Assembly (NCBI GenBank): GCA_009663005.1
Contig: VIGQ01001528.1
Span: 1 to 30,454 of the forward strand
Length of the DNA stretch: 30,454 bases
Source: Actinidia chinensis
Taxonomy: Eukaryota > Streptophyta > Magnoliopsida > Ericales > Actinidiaceae
Direction of reading: 5' to 3'
Both the position numbers and the translations under genes were made by a program. Below the pieces are notes generated by a model. It did no database searches. It was not told where the DNA came from and saw nothing but the letters and a program-made list of their open reading frames with translations. Positions 22,045 through 30,454 of this stretch are shown here, one piece after another (position 1 is the first letter of the stretch; each line of letters starts with the position of its first letter).

Positions 22045-22650
22045 ATTTGGTTATTATAATCTATTGAGACATATTAGTAATCATTTGGAGGCATTGGCAT
22101 TGGCTTCTTGCATCAGCACCAGTGTCTTGTGAATTCTGAATCAACGTGCTTATCTATGTGAAGTCTTAAAAGCCATGAATACGAGTAAATTCTTGGCATT
22201 ATTCTAACAATTTCTTTAGCCATGTGTACCTTGTCTAATCAAGAAAATGATGATAGGAACAAACTAAAGGTACCCATGGTCACCGGAGACGATCTTCAAA
22301 CAGTGAAAGCCTTTCTACGGTAGGAGGTGAAACTGCTTTAGGACGGAGATACCTCTGAGTGTAATGTTATTGCAGGAGGATGGCATTCCGTCAATTATCT
22401 TTTTTAGAAGAAAGGGAAGTAGTCGCAACAAATATTTTAATTTGATTACTTTAAAATTTTTATTTCACAGTAGGCTATTTATTAAAAGTACCATGTTGGA
22501 TACACAACCCATATTAATTTGTATTTTGTCATGAATCATTGATATTTAGTGATGGGAAAGAGGGGAAGTTTTTACGTTAAAACTGGTGATGGAACTGAAT
22601 ATGCTACTGAACTCCATGAGGTTGGATCTCTCTCTCTCCCTTGTAAATAT
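22045..22650 (+). pseudogene. Unidentified coding-like segment, second copy (D2)
   Basis: Diverged duplicate of 19030-19690, in the same orientation. It reads NQENDDRNK and, after frame changes, DGDTSECNVIAGGWHSVNYLF, where D1 has DGDTTEPTVIKEGFHQLSW. The 3' end shares a gatggaactgaatatgctac element with D1 gatggaactgatgataactc. Stops and frameshifts are frequent. Family unknown. Confidence 0.42.
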
Positions 22651-23339
22651 ATTGTATGGGTCTAGTAGATTTCTTCGAAGTTTGATAGGTGCTTCATGAC
22701 CATGGAGCATTTAGGACATGATATATAGCATTCCATCTCAACATGTCTAATGACAGGTAGCGGAAAAAGGGAGTTAGAAAAAGAAGTAGTAAATCTCTCT
22801 TTGTGGACAGAAAAAACGCGTCGTGACATAATATGTGTGTTGTTTGTGTGTGTTTGTACAGAAAATAGATAGATTGACAGTCAACGAAATGGAGGAGGAT
22901 CTTCCGAGTTTAAACAGCTGGATAAAGTTGTCGTTTACACTTCGACCTTTTCTTGGATTAACTCTAAAATTGTGTGTCATTCCCAGATCATTTGATGGTC
23001 GGAATATTTCGACGAAAAAATTCATTTGCCTCTTGTTGATTTTTGGTTTTTTCCTGTTGGTTGATGTTGTGTTGATGCCAATAGTCCTCTACTTCTCATG
23101 TCCTGCATGTGTGTCCCAAAGCTAGTTGTGTGATTTTCTCTAATGGGTTGCTTTGGAATGGATTATTGTGGTCAGTAAATTTCATAGGAAATAGTATATG
23201 TGAAATACAATATTAGCTTGTAAAACTCTATAATCTCCAATGTGGGATTGTTAGTTATATACATGATTTTTGACGACCCAATGTTAGGAGAGACCTTTGG
23301 AAAATTTAATGCTTTCTGCGTCACTAGTGAACTTTGTTC
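22651..23339 (+). other. Spacer with one unrecognised open frame
   Basis: The frame at 22835-23125 encodes 96 residues with a charged centre (VNEMEEDLPSLNSWI) and a hydrophobic tail (CLLLIFGFFLLVDVVLMPIV) that could cross a membrane. An acceptor-like TTTGTACAG lies at about 22853-22861. No family is recognised, and chance is a reasonable explanation. The N-terminal exons of the chaperonin that follows were not found here. Confidence 0.3.
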
Positions 23340-25110
23340 AAGCTCTTGGTGCTAGTTGGTTAGACAAGATGCCTTCAAGACGAATGATTTGCTGGTGATG
23401 AGATGACAAACATATGTGTTTTGGCGCAGGTGTAAGGTTTGTGAGAACAAATCTTTTATTCCTCAGTTTTGAAAATATAAAAACCATTTTAACTTCAATG
23501 GTTTTGAAGATACCCAAAAGGAAATAAAGGAAAAAATAGAGAAAAAAAAGGTGGTTGGAGCAAATCATAAATTAGGCCTTATATTTCCAGGTGGTTGCCA
23601 GCTGGTGCGAACCCAATCTAGTTTGCAAAAGGAGCATCGAGAAAGACAACGCAAAGCGCTGGTTGCAGAGTTAGTTAATGTCAAAAGAGGTAAACTTGGA
23701 TTGCTTTTCATCTTCTTTTATTAAATATTTAAATTAAAACTTAAGATGCCTTTGATTGTTATCATTATATTCTTGACGTTGATGACTAACCTACAGCTGT
23801 TTAGGTTCAACCCTGAGGTTTCATAATTCTACGTTTATCTGTTAATTTTTTCTTGTAAAATAATCTGTAGGTGAAGACAGTGAACTAGTATGTTAGCTGT
23901 TGTAGTTAGTGCATGAAACAACTATGAAATAGTTAAGATGATAGCTGAAGCCATGATTAAGGTATGCAGGCGAGGGTGTGGTGACTCTTGAAGAAGGTAA
24001 AAGTGCCTGAAAAAGCAACACACAGCGGTATGTTGTGGAATGCATGCAATTCGATCATGGTTTATTTCCCCTTACTTTGTCACGGACAGTGGGAAATGTG
24101 TTGTTTAAAGTATACCATTGCATGTTATTACTAGCTACTGCTTATTGAGCTACGTTCGTCCATTTTATATTGAAGGTGCGCAATATGCTTGTTCTTTAAG
24201 TGAATTTCGGTTGTGGGTCTATTTGGCTTGTATTCTACTGAAGACTGGATATCTGTTCATCCAGTTGCTTCTGATTGCAAAAAGATAACCATACGAGGAT
24301 CTAGTTATGTTTTTAAGTGTCCTATAGGGGAGGATATCTGATTTTGATAATTTGCATGCAGAGACTTGAGGTGCAAGAGACGTTAGCTACTCTTGTTGTG
24401 AACACGCTTGGAGGGCACTAAAAATTGCTGGCAATCAAAGCCCCTGGATTGAAAGCCCGCAAAAGCTAATATCTAGATGATATTGCTGTTCTCCATGGAG
24501 GTCAGATATTATTGGGAATAGTTATGTAGTATGGATGAAGAAGTATGTGTTTCCCTAAATTATATTGTTACATGATATAGTGTTTTTTTTTTTTAGGAAC
24601 TATGATTTAGAGACGAGGTTGGGTTAATCCCTGGACAAGCTGAAAGGAGTTCTTAGGGCATGCTGCAAAAGTGATACTCGCCAAGGATACACTACAGTTG
24701 TCAGTGAATGGCAGCACCCAAGATCATAAATAAATGAGTTGCACAGATCTGAAACCTTCTTGAGGTGGCATTATTTTTTATTTATTTTTTTATTTTCTTT
24801 TTATATTTCATCAGTAAACCATTTATTCCTATCTGTATTAAATTAGATGGTTGTGTAGGCAGCAAGGCAAGCCTAAAAAAAAGAAAAACTTACTGAAAGA
24901 ATTATGAAACTCCTCTGGTGGTGTTGCTATCATTCAGGGTCATCATTGATGGCATACCTGAGTAGGACATTAATTTGGGGGGGGGGTTTTATTAAATAGT
25001 CGATGATATTGTGGTTGTTTCTATAGTCTAATTTTCCATTTCGATGCACATTCAGGTTGGAGCACCACGGAACAGAACTGCTATTGGGAGCAATGCAGGA
25101 CGGACTCATC
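23340..25110 (+). pseudogene. Chaperonin 60, chloroplast beta-like, internal fragment
   Basis: Cpn60 subunits form the double-ring GroEL-type folding chamber of plastids. Exons: about 23340-23429 (LVRQDAFKTND, then GD and VLAQ one frame over), 23591-23689 (VVA, GIEK-like, KALVAEL), 23871 to about 24097 (EDSEL, GVVTLEEGKSA, MQFD, SPYFVTDSGK), 24362-24500 (LEVQETLATLVVN, AIKAPG, YLDDIAVL), 24597-24764 (EVGL, LGHAAKVILAKDT, NGSTQ, VAQI), 24859-24938 (LTERIMKLSGGVAIIQ after correction) and a doubtful start at 25056 (VGA). KSxYLDDIAVL followed by an RDEVGL-like run favours the plastid beta type. The N-terminal ATP-site part before LVRQ and the C-terminal third are not found, so the gene is truncated at both ends as well as frameshifted. 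Introns are kept, so it is not a retrocopy. Confidence 0.82.
24362..24764 (+). CDS. Cpn60 apical-domain exons
   Basis: 24362-24500 carries ETLATLVVN, then a run equivalent to LKIAAIKAPG and LDDIAVL. 24597-24764 carries EVGL and, after a frame change, VLGHAAKVILAKDT, NGSTQ and VAQI..NLLE. These are signature stretches of the GroEL/Cpn60 apical and adjoining intermediate domains. Both exons have canonical acceptors (GCAG, TTTTAG), and the second ends at GAG|GTGG. Stops and shifts come from one- or two-base differences from the family wording. Confidence 0.85.
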
Positions 25111-26440
25111 TCTTTCATCTCTTCTCTGTTTGACTGTGCCGCGCCGCGCGTCTTCTTGCGTGTTGAAAAAGTTCAATAGCGCGCACGAATGCCATCACGT
25201 AAATATACCATGCTTGTTTTACTATATTCACATTAACTTTTAGCATCTCTTGCATCTCACTACCTTTGTCTGGGCATGAGTTTAAACCGTTTTCTCATTT
25301 CTTTGGTCTTCTCATTTTTTTATTTTTGTATTTTTTGGGAATTGCTAGGTTTGATGTTAAATGTTAGTAGTTGATTAATTTGCACCCCCTTTTGATATTT
25401 GGTCCCTATCAGCCAAATTACATAAAAACATATTTTGACATTTATTGTTAATTTTTGGTTTGTGCCTAAATGTCTGTATAGTATGATTATTCTGGTTTTA
25501 GAGTGTCATTGTTAATTCCTTATACAATAACTGTGCTCCATATAAAGATTTAGGTGCTAAACTGAGAGATTTTCTGGAACAGTTCTTTCCACTTTACCAT
25601 TTTCGATTAGCATGCCACTTGTAGTGAACGATAATTATGGTAATGTATGGTTGAAACATTAAAAGTGCCAAAATTTGCTTCATTTTTCTCATTGAACCAT
25701 GACAAGTGGAAAGTTTTGCCACCTTATTTCATTCATGCCTGTTAGTTCATCAAAACCACAAATTCGGATTCTTTTGAGGAATAATTTGTGTTATGAGTGA
25801 TCATGTTAGTTTTTTCATTTGTTTAAATTGCTCAGACATTATCACTGTGTGGTCAAAAAAGGTGTGCACAAATGTAATTGATACTCACTTTGTTCATCAC
25901 ATTCAAGCAATACACACTGTTTTTACGTGGGAAGTGGCACCATAAATTACGATTATCACCCTCATGTAATAAAACACTATGAGTAGGAAGTGGACGATAC
26001 ATTACCATTAGACAAGGACCCCTCTCAAATCAATACCGTTAGTTGGCAATGGAATCTATGTCAACGTGGATCCCTTGCGGAAATTCTCTCTCAAGCTTAT
26101 AACACGGTCTGGATTTTTGAAAACCCCCTTTTTGTTGAACTCATTTTCTGTTACGTTTGTAAATGAAAATTTGAGTTTTTAAGAAATGTGTGGCTAATGT
26201 GATATATAGTGAACACATTAGTGTTTATTTCTCCAAAGAATATGATTAACTGCGTAGTTCAAATTTCCCTAGTGATGTGCAAGTTAAAAGTTCTGAACTA
26301 TAATTATGTTTCATTTTACCAAACCGAGTGCCTATGTTAGGTATCCTTGTCTTCGTCACTAGACTCAATATGGAAAAATCGTGGGATCTATTAACTGCTC
26401 TTTTGTTTATACTGTTTTTGACTTGCTGATGTGTATGACA
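25111..26440. other. Spacer between chaperonin fragment and potassium transporter
   Basis: AT-rich sequence with a short GC-rich patch at 25136-25190 containing gccgcgccgcgcg. No chaperonin C-terminal exon (such as the conserved GGG stretch) and no transporter exon could be read. The transporter promoter and first exons may lie in the 3' part but are not visible. Confidence 0.5.
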
Positions 26441-26822
26441 GTTGGGCTGCACCAGTACTCTTGTCATTTCAAGCTTGGAGTAGTTTTGTTTGGCTGTTTA
26501 GTTATTTCCCCCGTTGGTTGCATTCGACTATTAGTGCAACGATATCCGATTCGGAGGATAGATACATTGCTTTCTTTTTGTATCTGACTCTGACCCTCAT
26601 TCCTTTATTAAGTATGCCTTAATAGTACTGAGGGCTGATAATGATTGAGAGGGTAAATATCTTTGTATCTTTTGAAAACACACCACTGGTATTTTTAATC
26701 ATTTCATATCTTGAAGCATCCTTTTCTTTCAAAATTTCTTGTAGGTGGTAAATAAGAAGTTTCATGCCAATTATGAAATTTCTTGTAGGTGCCTTAATAG
26801 TGTCAAAAATTTCTTATTTATT

Positions 26823-27058
26823 TTATTGCGTTATACTCCTTATTGTGCAGGCATACCAAAATTGGGCTCTCAGACCGATATAAAATACCAATGAAAATAG
26901 GCACTGAAGAGGAGGAAACCCCTTCCAAGACCAAGGAGTACTCAAGGGCTATGAAGGCCATAGAAAAACATAAAAGCAGTCATTATGTGATATTGTTCTT
27001 TGCTTTGATTGATTCTTGTGTGACCATTGGCAATGGAGTTCTCACACCAGCTTATCTG
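26823..27058 (+). CDS. KUP exon with the GDGVLTP-type signature (intact frame)
   Basis: The exon is open and reads FIALYSLLCRHTKIGLSD, a hydrophilic loop rich in Glu and Lys (EEEETPSKTKEYS), EKHKSSHYV, then the membrane span FFALIDSC and VTIGNGVLTPA. The family usually has GDGVLTP; here Asp is Asn (GNGVLTP). The loop between the second and third spans and the following span fit HAK/KUP topology. Donor CTG|GTTTG follows, after one apparent extra base. The exact acceptor is unclear. Confidence 0.85.
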
Positions 27059-27318
27059 GTTTGTTTTATATATTCATCTTGTTTCTTACTTTCCATTATT
27101 GTTTCAAAAAGTTGTTATGTTTTTGAATGACTTGGTTTATGTGTCTTTTTATGCTTCAATGCAGACAGCAACATCAGGTCTGGGAAGATCATTTTAAAGA
27201 TATCTCACATCATTCTATGAAAAACATAGATAACATATATTATTTGGTTTGGTTCCCTCTTCGGAAAGAGCACGGGCAAAAAGATCTTTACAAGATGCAA
27301 GTGCTTCCACCCAATCAC

Positions 27319-28751
27319 CAGTGAAGGAAAGAAAAGATGGTTTATTAATAACTGGTCCGTGATTTTGTTATTTTTTTTTCATAATTTAATCTAATGTATT
27401 TACTTGAGTATTTAACAACCTTTCCGACATGAAGGGAATTGAAAAATACCAAGAAAAAAATTGGGGCCGTAATGAGGTTGAACAAATTTTTTTTCATTTT
27501 CAATTAAAGGCATTATCCAAATTATCGAGGAAAAAATTGTAATATCATGATCTAACAAAACAGTAAAAAGAAAAGCTCTCTTTTTCTTTTTCTTTTTCTT
27601 TTTCTTTTAATTCACAAGGCCTTAAAGCTGAAGCTGCTTTTGGGGCTAGAAAAGATTTAAGAGCAAGCTTAAAACCTTGGAGCCAAATTTTGGATTGGAT
27701 TGCGGAGTCATGCCTGAACATGAGTTTTAATTTCTTATATGTTTAAAATTAAACGATTTCATGATTTTAGCTTCTATTTCATCGACATATCAAGGATTCA
27801 AGATACATGAGTATTAATTTGTTATGAATTTTTTAGAATGATAACTCTTTAAGAATATTTTTCCTTTTCAAGAATTAGCAATTACATTCTATATCAGGAG
27901 AGAGTTTTAACTGGGGACATTTGGAATGGTTCTTGTTTTTATAGCATTTGAGGATTTGAACTACTTTCCCCATCCTCTAAGAGTTGTAATATGATTAACA
28001 CTTGCATTTCAAGGAATAGTAATTTTTTTGCCTTTTACCATCAAGTTTTGTTGAAATATCGGACTATTTGCATTAGTTTTTTCTAGTTTACCCAAAGTAA
28101 AATTTATGTCTCCCTCACAAAAAACAGAAAATATACTGAAATGGTTTCACTTTCATGGATGTAGAAGCATACTGTTCATTCATGATATACTTTTTCTCGA
28201 AGAGAAATGAAGTTATTTTGGTTAAACCAGGGAATGTTTATCATTAGATAGATCAATGATTGCAGTGATTCATAGCTTCGTCATCCAGTCTTTTAATTTT
28301 TTACGATAAAAGTATTTCGTGAAGTATCCTCAACATAGCATTCATAAGTCTTTTCTTGTACGTCCTGTCAATGGATCTCTAATCTCTATTAAAGCAACTT
28401 TATATCACTAAATGTGCTCAACTCTAGTGCATGCCCAAATCTTAGGTTCTAAAATCAAGGGCATGTGTGTTTAAGATGCATTAATCTGTTAGTAGTAGTA
28501 TTGTTTCTAAAAGTAGAGTGTTTTTTTGGATAATTAAGCGTTTACTAAAAGAAGAAAATCCGCAAGCGGTTACAAAAGGGACATAAAAGTAGAGTTTTGA
28601 TACTGAATGACTAGAAGTTTGACTCGTGTGAATGAACTTCATTTTCTGATTAACATGACAATTTGGGTTTGATTTTTATGTTCTTACTGTAGAGTAGAGG
28701 TATTTTGATTTATGTGGCTGAAGACCCTTCTTGGAATGCTATTTGTTTCAG
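27319..28751 (+). other. Long KUP intron
   Basis: No exon is readable between the third and fourth recognised KUP exons. The stretch is AT-rich with homopolymers and a TTTTTC repeat at 27577-27608. Confidence 0.6.
27577..27608 (+). repeat. TTTTTC simple repeat
   Basis: Several tandem copies of ctttttc-type units inside the KUP intron, on the + strand. Ordinary microsatellite. Confidence 0.9.
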
Positions 28752-29033
28752 ATGTTACCTGTTTCATTGCTTGTGCTGTACTAATTTGCCTTTTTCCCGG
28801 AGGGCAGGGGAAGGGAGGAGGAAACACTACGGCAGCCATAAAATGGGTTTATATTGCTTAGTTGTATTTATATGGCTCTTATTCATCACTGTACTGGGTT
28901 TATATAATATTTTTACTATGAACCCCAAATCATCTATGCAAAATCTCTACGGTATATATATGTACAAATTCATGAAAACGCATTGACATTCGAAGTTGGA
29001 GATACTTAGGGAGTATCCTTCTATGTGTAGCAG
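28752..29033 (+). CDS. KUP exon with central membrane spans and a purine-rich insertion
   Basis: The exon begins after TTTCAG with DVTCFIACAVLICLF, a membrane span. About 30 extra, almost purely purine bases (28799-28828) interrupt the family's FxLQHYGT-like motif, after which HYGSHKMG and VFIWLLFITVLGLYNIF continue in frame, then YMYKFMKTH and, one frame over, RYLGSILLCVA. It ends at GCAG|GTTGG, and the split glycine codon is completed by exon 29159. Confidence 0.85.
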
Positions 29034-29158
29034 GTTGGCTAGTGTATAATGAAACTTCATTTTGTTTGATTTATGTTTCTTGTAATCTATTATTTGGAAA
29101 GCTATATTAGAAATTGCCTTTTTTCCAGTCTTATTCTTATGACAATGTACTTTTGCAG

Positions 29159-29210
29159 GATCAGAAGCATGTTTGTTGATCTAGGTCATTTCTCAAAGAG
29201 ATCTATCAAG
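29159..29210 (+). CDS. KUP exon, GSEAMFADLGHFS signature, one base short
   Basis: The exon lies between TTTGCAG and AAG|GTATGC and is 52 bases long. It reads GSEA in the frame set by the preceding exon and MFVDLGHFSKRSIK one frame over. A single A missing from the expected gaagcaatg explains the shift. This is the most diagnostic HAK/KUP motif in the window. Confidence 0.88.
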
Positions 29211-30091
29211 GTATGCATTAAGTTGCGGAATATGAAATTAGGGTTTTCTAGGAAAAGTGAATTAAAAGAGAGGAGAGAAGGCAGAGAGAGAGACAGGAGT
29301 TTAGAAACTCGGTTTAGGGTTATCTAGTGAGGGTCTCGTTATTCATTGCATGTAGTTTAGTAGTTCCGTACAAGATGACAAAAAGTATCTTCAATATAAT
29401 ATGAATTGAGCAATCTAACTATATCCACCGGATGAGAGGTGGTTAATAAAAAAAAGTGTTTTTTTTTATATTGATTTGTGTATAAATGTACAGTATCCGT
29501 GAAAGTATTGCAACATGTGTAAAGTGTATAAAAAATTAACACTTTTAACGCGTCTCAAAACAAAGGTCATTCTTACAAGCGTCTTCCAATTCTAGGAAGA
29601 ATTTTTAGAAGATGTTTTTGCTGCAGGTACTTTTGTCTACCTGATGTATTTGGCCCTTGTTTTTTGTTATGCTAGTCAAGCAGCATTTATCTCTAAGAAC
29701 TTGCGTGCTTCCATGGATATTGTTCATCTCAGTGAATCAGTACCTAATAGTGAGTTTTTTGGTTTATGTTTTATTTTTCACGTAGCTACCTCGACTTTGT
29801 TTATAATTCTTATTGTGGAACATTTTTGTGGGTTCAGATTTACTTTGCCACATCTTCAGGGTTTTGTCACTGTTTTTTCTCAGCCGTAGGCAGCCAAGCA
29901 ACAATTACCGCCTCTTTCTCGATCATAAATTAGTGTCTAGCGCTTGGTTTTCTTTCCCAGAGTTAAAGTTATCCATACGTCAGATAAAATGCGGGCAAGT
30001 CTATATTCCAGATGTAACTGGTTATTGATGCTTCTAGCCATAGCAATCACAATTAGTTTCCATAACATTTCACTGATTGGAAATGCGACAG

Positions 30092-30454
30092 GTACGCATG
30101 TCTAGTAACATCCTTTATTTTCATTTCTTAGTTCTTGAGGACCAAAGTACTTTCACCTTTTTGATTTGAGAATTATACTTTACTGAAATTGTTAAAGCTT
30201 GTTATTCATCAGTTAATAACCAGGGGGGGGGGGGCTAGAAGCATATATCCACGAAATAATCACTACAACTTTTTCTATGAGATGAAAAATTCATCATCTC
30301 ATCACTATGGACTCCCATTACTTCACTTACCATTACTTCGCTGGAAATGGTTAAAGCTCGCCCTGCATTGGTTAATAATTCCAAAGTCATTAATGTAATC
30401 ACTATACCTCCCTTGCATTTCTAGTTGCTATCTTTTTTTTTTAAATTGACATGG
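30092..30454 (+). other. Probable KUP intron at window edge
   Basis: Follows the donor ACAG|GTACGC after the IGNATG exon. It contains a run of G near 30224-30235 and two related ~40-base stretches (30183-30222 and 30341-30383) sharing gaaat..gttaaagct and gttaataa. No further exon is visible before the window ends. Confidence 0.5.

Larger units (their letters stand above)
26440..30091 (+). pseudogene. HAK/KUP/KT potassium transporter, N-terminal and central exons, frame-disrupted
   Basis: KUP/HAK/KT proteins are 10-14-span K+ transporters of plasma membrane and tonoplast. Exons: about 26444-26652 (LGVVLFG, ISPV, LTLTLIPLL, then ALIVLRADN), about 26823-27058 (ALYSLLCRHTKIGLSD, VTIGNGVLTP), 27165 to about 27318 (ATSGLG, rest poor), 28752-29033 (DVTCFIACAVLICLF, HYGSHKMG, VFIWLLFITVLGLYNIF, YMYKF, LGSILLCVA), 29159-29210 (GSEA then MFVDLGHFSKRSIK), 29627 to about 29800 (YASQAAFISKNL) and 29884-30091 (AVGSQATITASFSII, GQVYIPDV, WLLMLLAIAITISF, IGNATG). 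This covers the GVVYGDLSTSPLY, GDGVLTP and GSEAMFADLGHFS signature regions of the family. Frameshifts occur in most exons. The C-terminal part should follow beyond 30454. Pseudogene or badly sequenced gene cannot be settled here. Confidence 0.88.

Noticed and set aside
1..30454. Processed retrocopy origin for the gene fragments
   Set aside because: Introns are retained in every recognised family and no poly(A) tail plus target duplication was seen around them, so DNA-level duplication is the better explanation.
1..30454. CRISPR array, rRNA, tRNA, or bacterial operon features
   Set aside because: No regularly spaced short repeats, no rRNA landmarks, no convincing tRNA fold and no bacterial gene packing. 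The sequence is eukaryotic.

Overview
This is nuclear DNA of a land plant. It is AT-rich and intron-rich, with GT-AG splice sites, GA-rich leader-like sequence, microsatellites and a foldback MITE-like element. Three families were recognised by reading exons by eye, all on the + strand: a COPII coat protein of the plant Sec24 family (closest to the Sec24-like CEF type), a chloroplast-type chaperonin 60 (beta-like), and a HAK/KUP/KT potassium transporter. There is no prokaryotic gene organisation, rRNA, convincing tRNA or CRISPR array. The species cannot be named from the sequence.

Layout. 1-4550 is the 3' half of a Sec24 gene (copy A), including the natural stop codon. 4551-8200 is mostly non-coding: an AT-rich stretch, then a GA-rich, tandemly duplicated leader-like segment at 6560-7080. 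8205-17317 is a second Sec24 copy (copy B). It starts inside the trunk domain and reaches the penultimate exon but lacks the terminal exon. At about 17415 it joins directly to a repeat of its own middle section (copy C, to 18926). 18980-22650 holds two diverged copies of an unidentified, partly coding-like segment. 23340-25110 is an internal piece of a chaperonin 60 gene with introns. 25110-26440 shows nothing recognisable. 26440-30091 carries the N-terminal and central exons of a potassium transporter that probably continues beyond the window.

State of the genes. Nearly every exon can be recognised, and most splice sites are in place, but most exons carry one or more one- or two-base insertions or deletions that break the frame. 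A few are intact, such as 2738-2917 and most of 26823-27058. Duplicate segments differ by small indels about as often as by substitutions. Two explanations remain open: these are decayed duplicated gene fragments, or the sequence is a poorly polished long-read consensus. Structural features (missing 5' and 3' exons, the copy B/C junction, the MITE present in one copy only, the truncated chaperonin) do not depend on base-level accuracy and point to a rearranged region with duplicated gene fragments.

No previously undescribed biological system could be demonstrated. The most informative signals are the mosaic Sec24 duplication with its microhomology junction, the copy-specific MITE, and the unidentified duplicated segment at 19030-19690 and 22045-22650. 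The genes do not form a shared pathway: vesicle coat, plastid protein folding and potassium uptake are simply neighbours.
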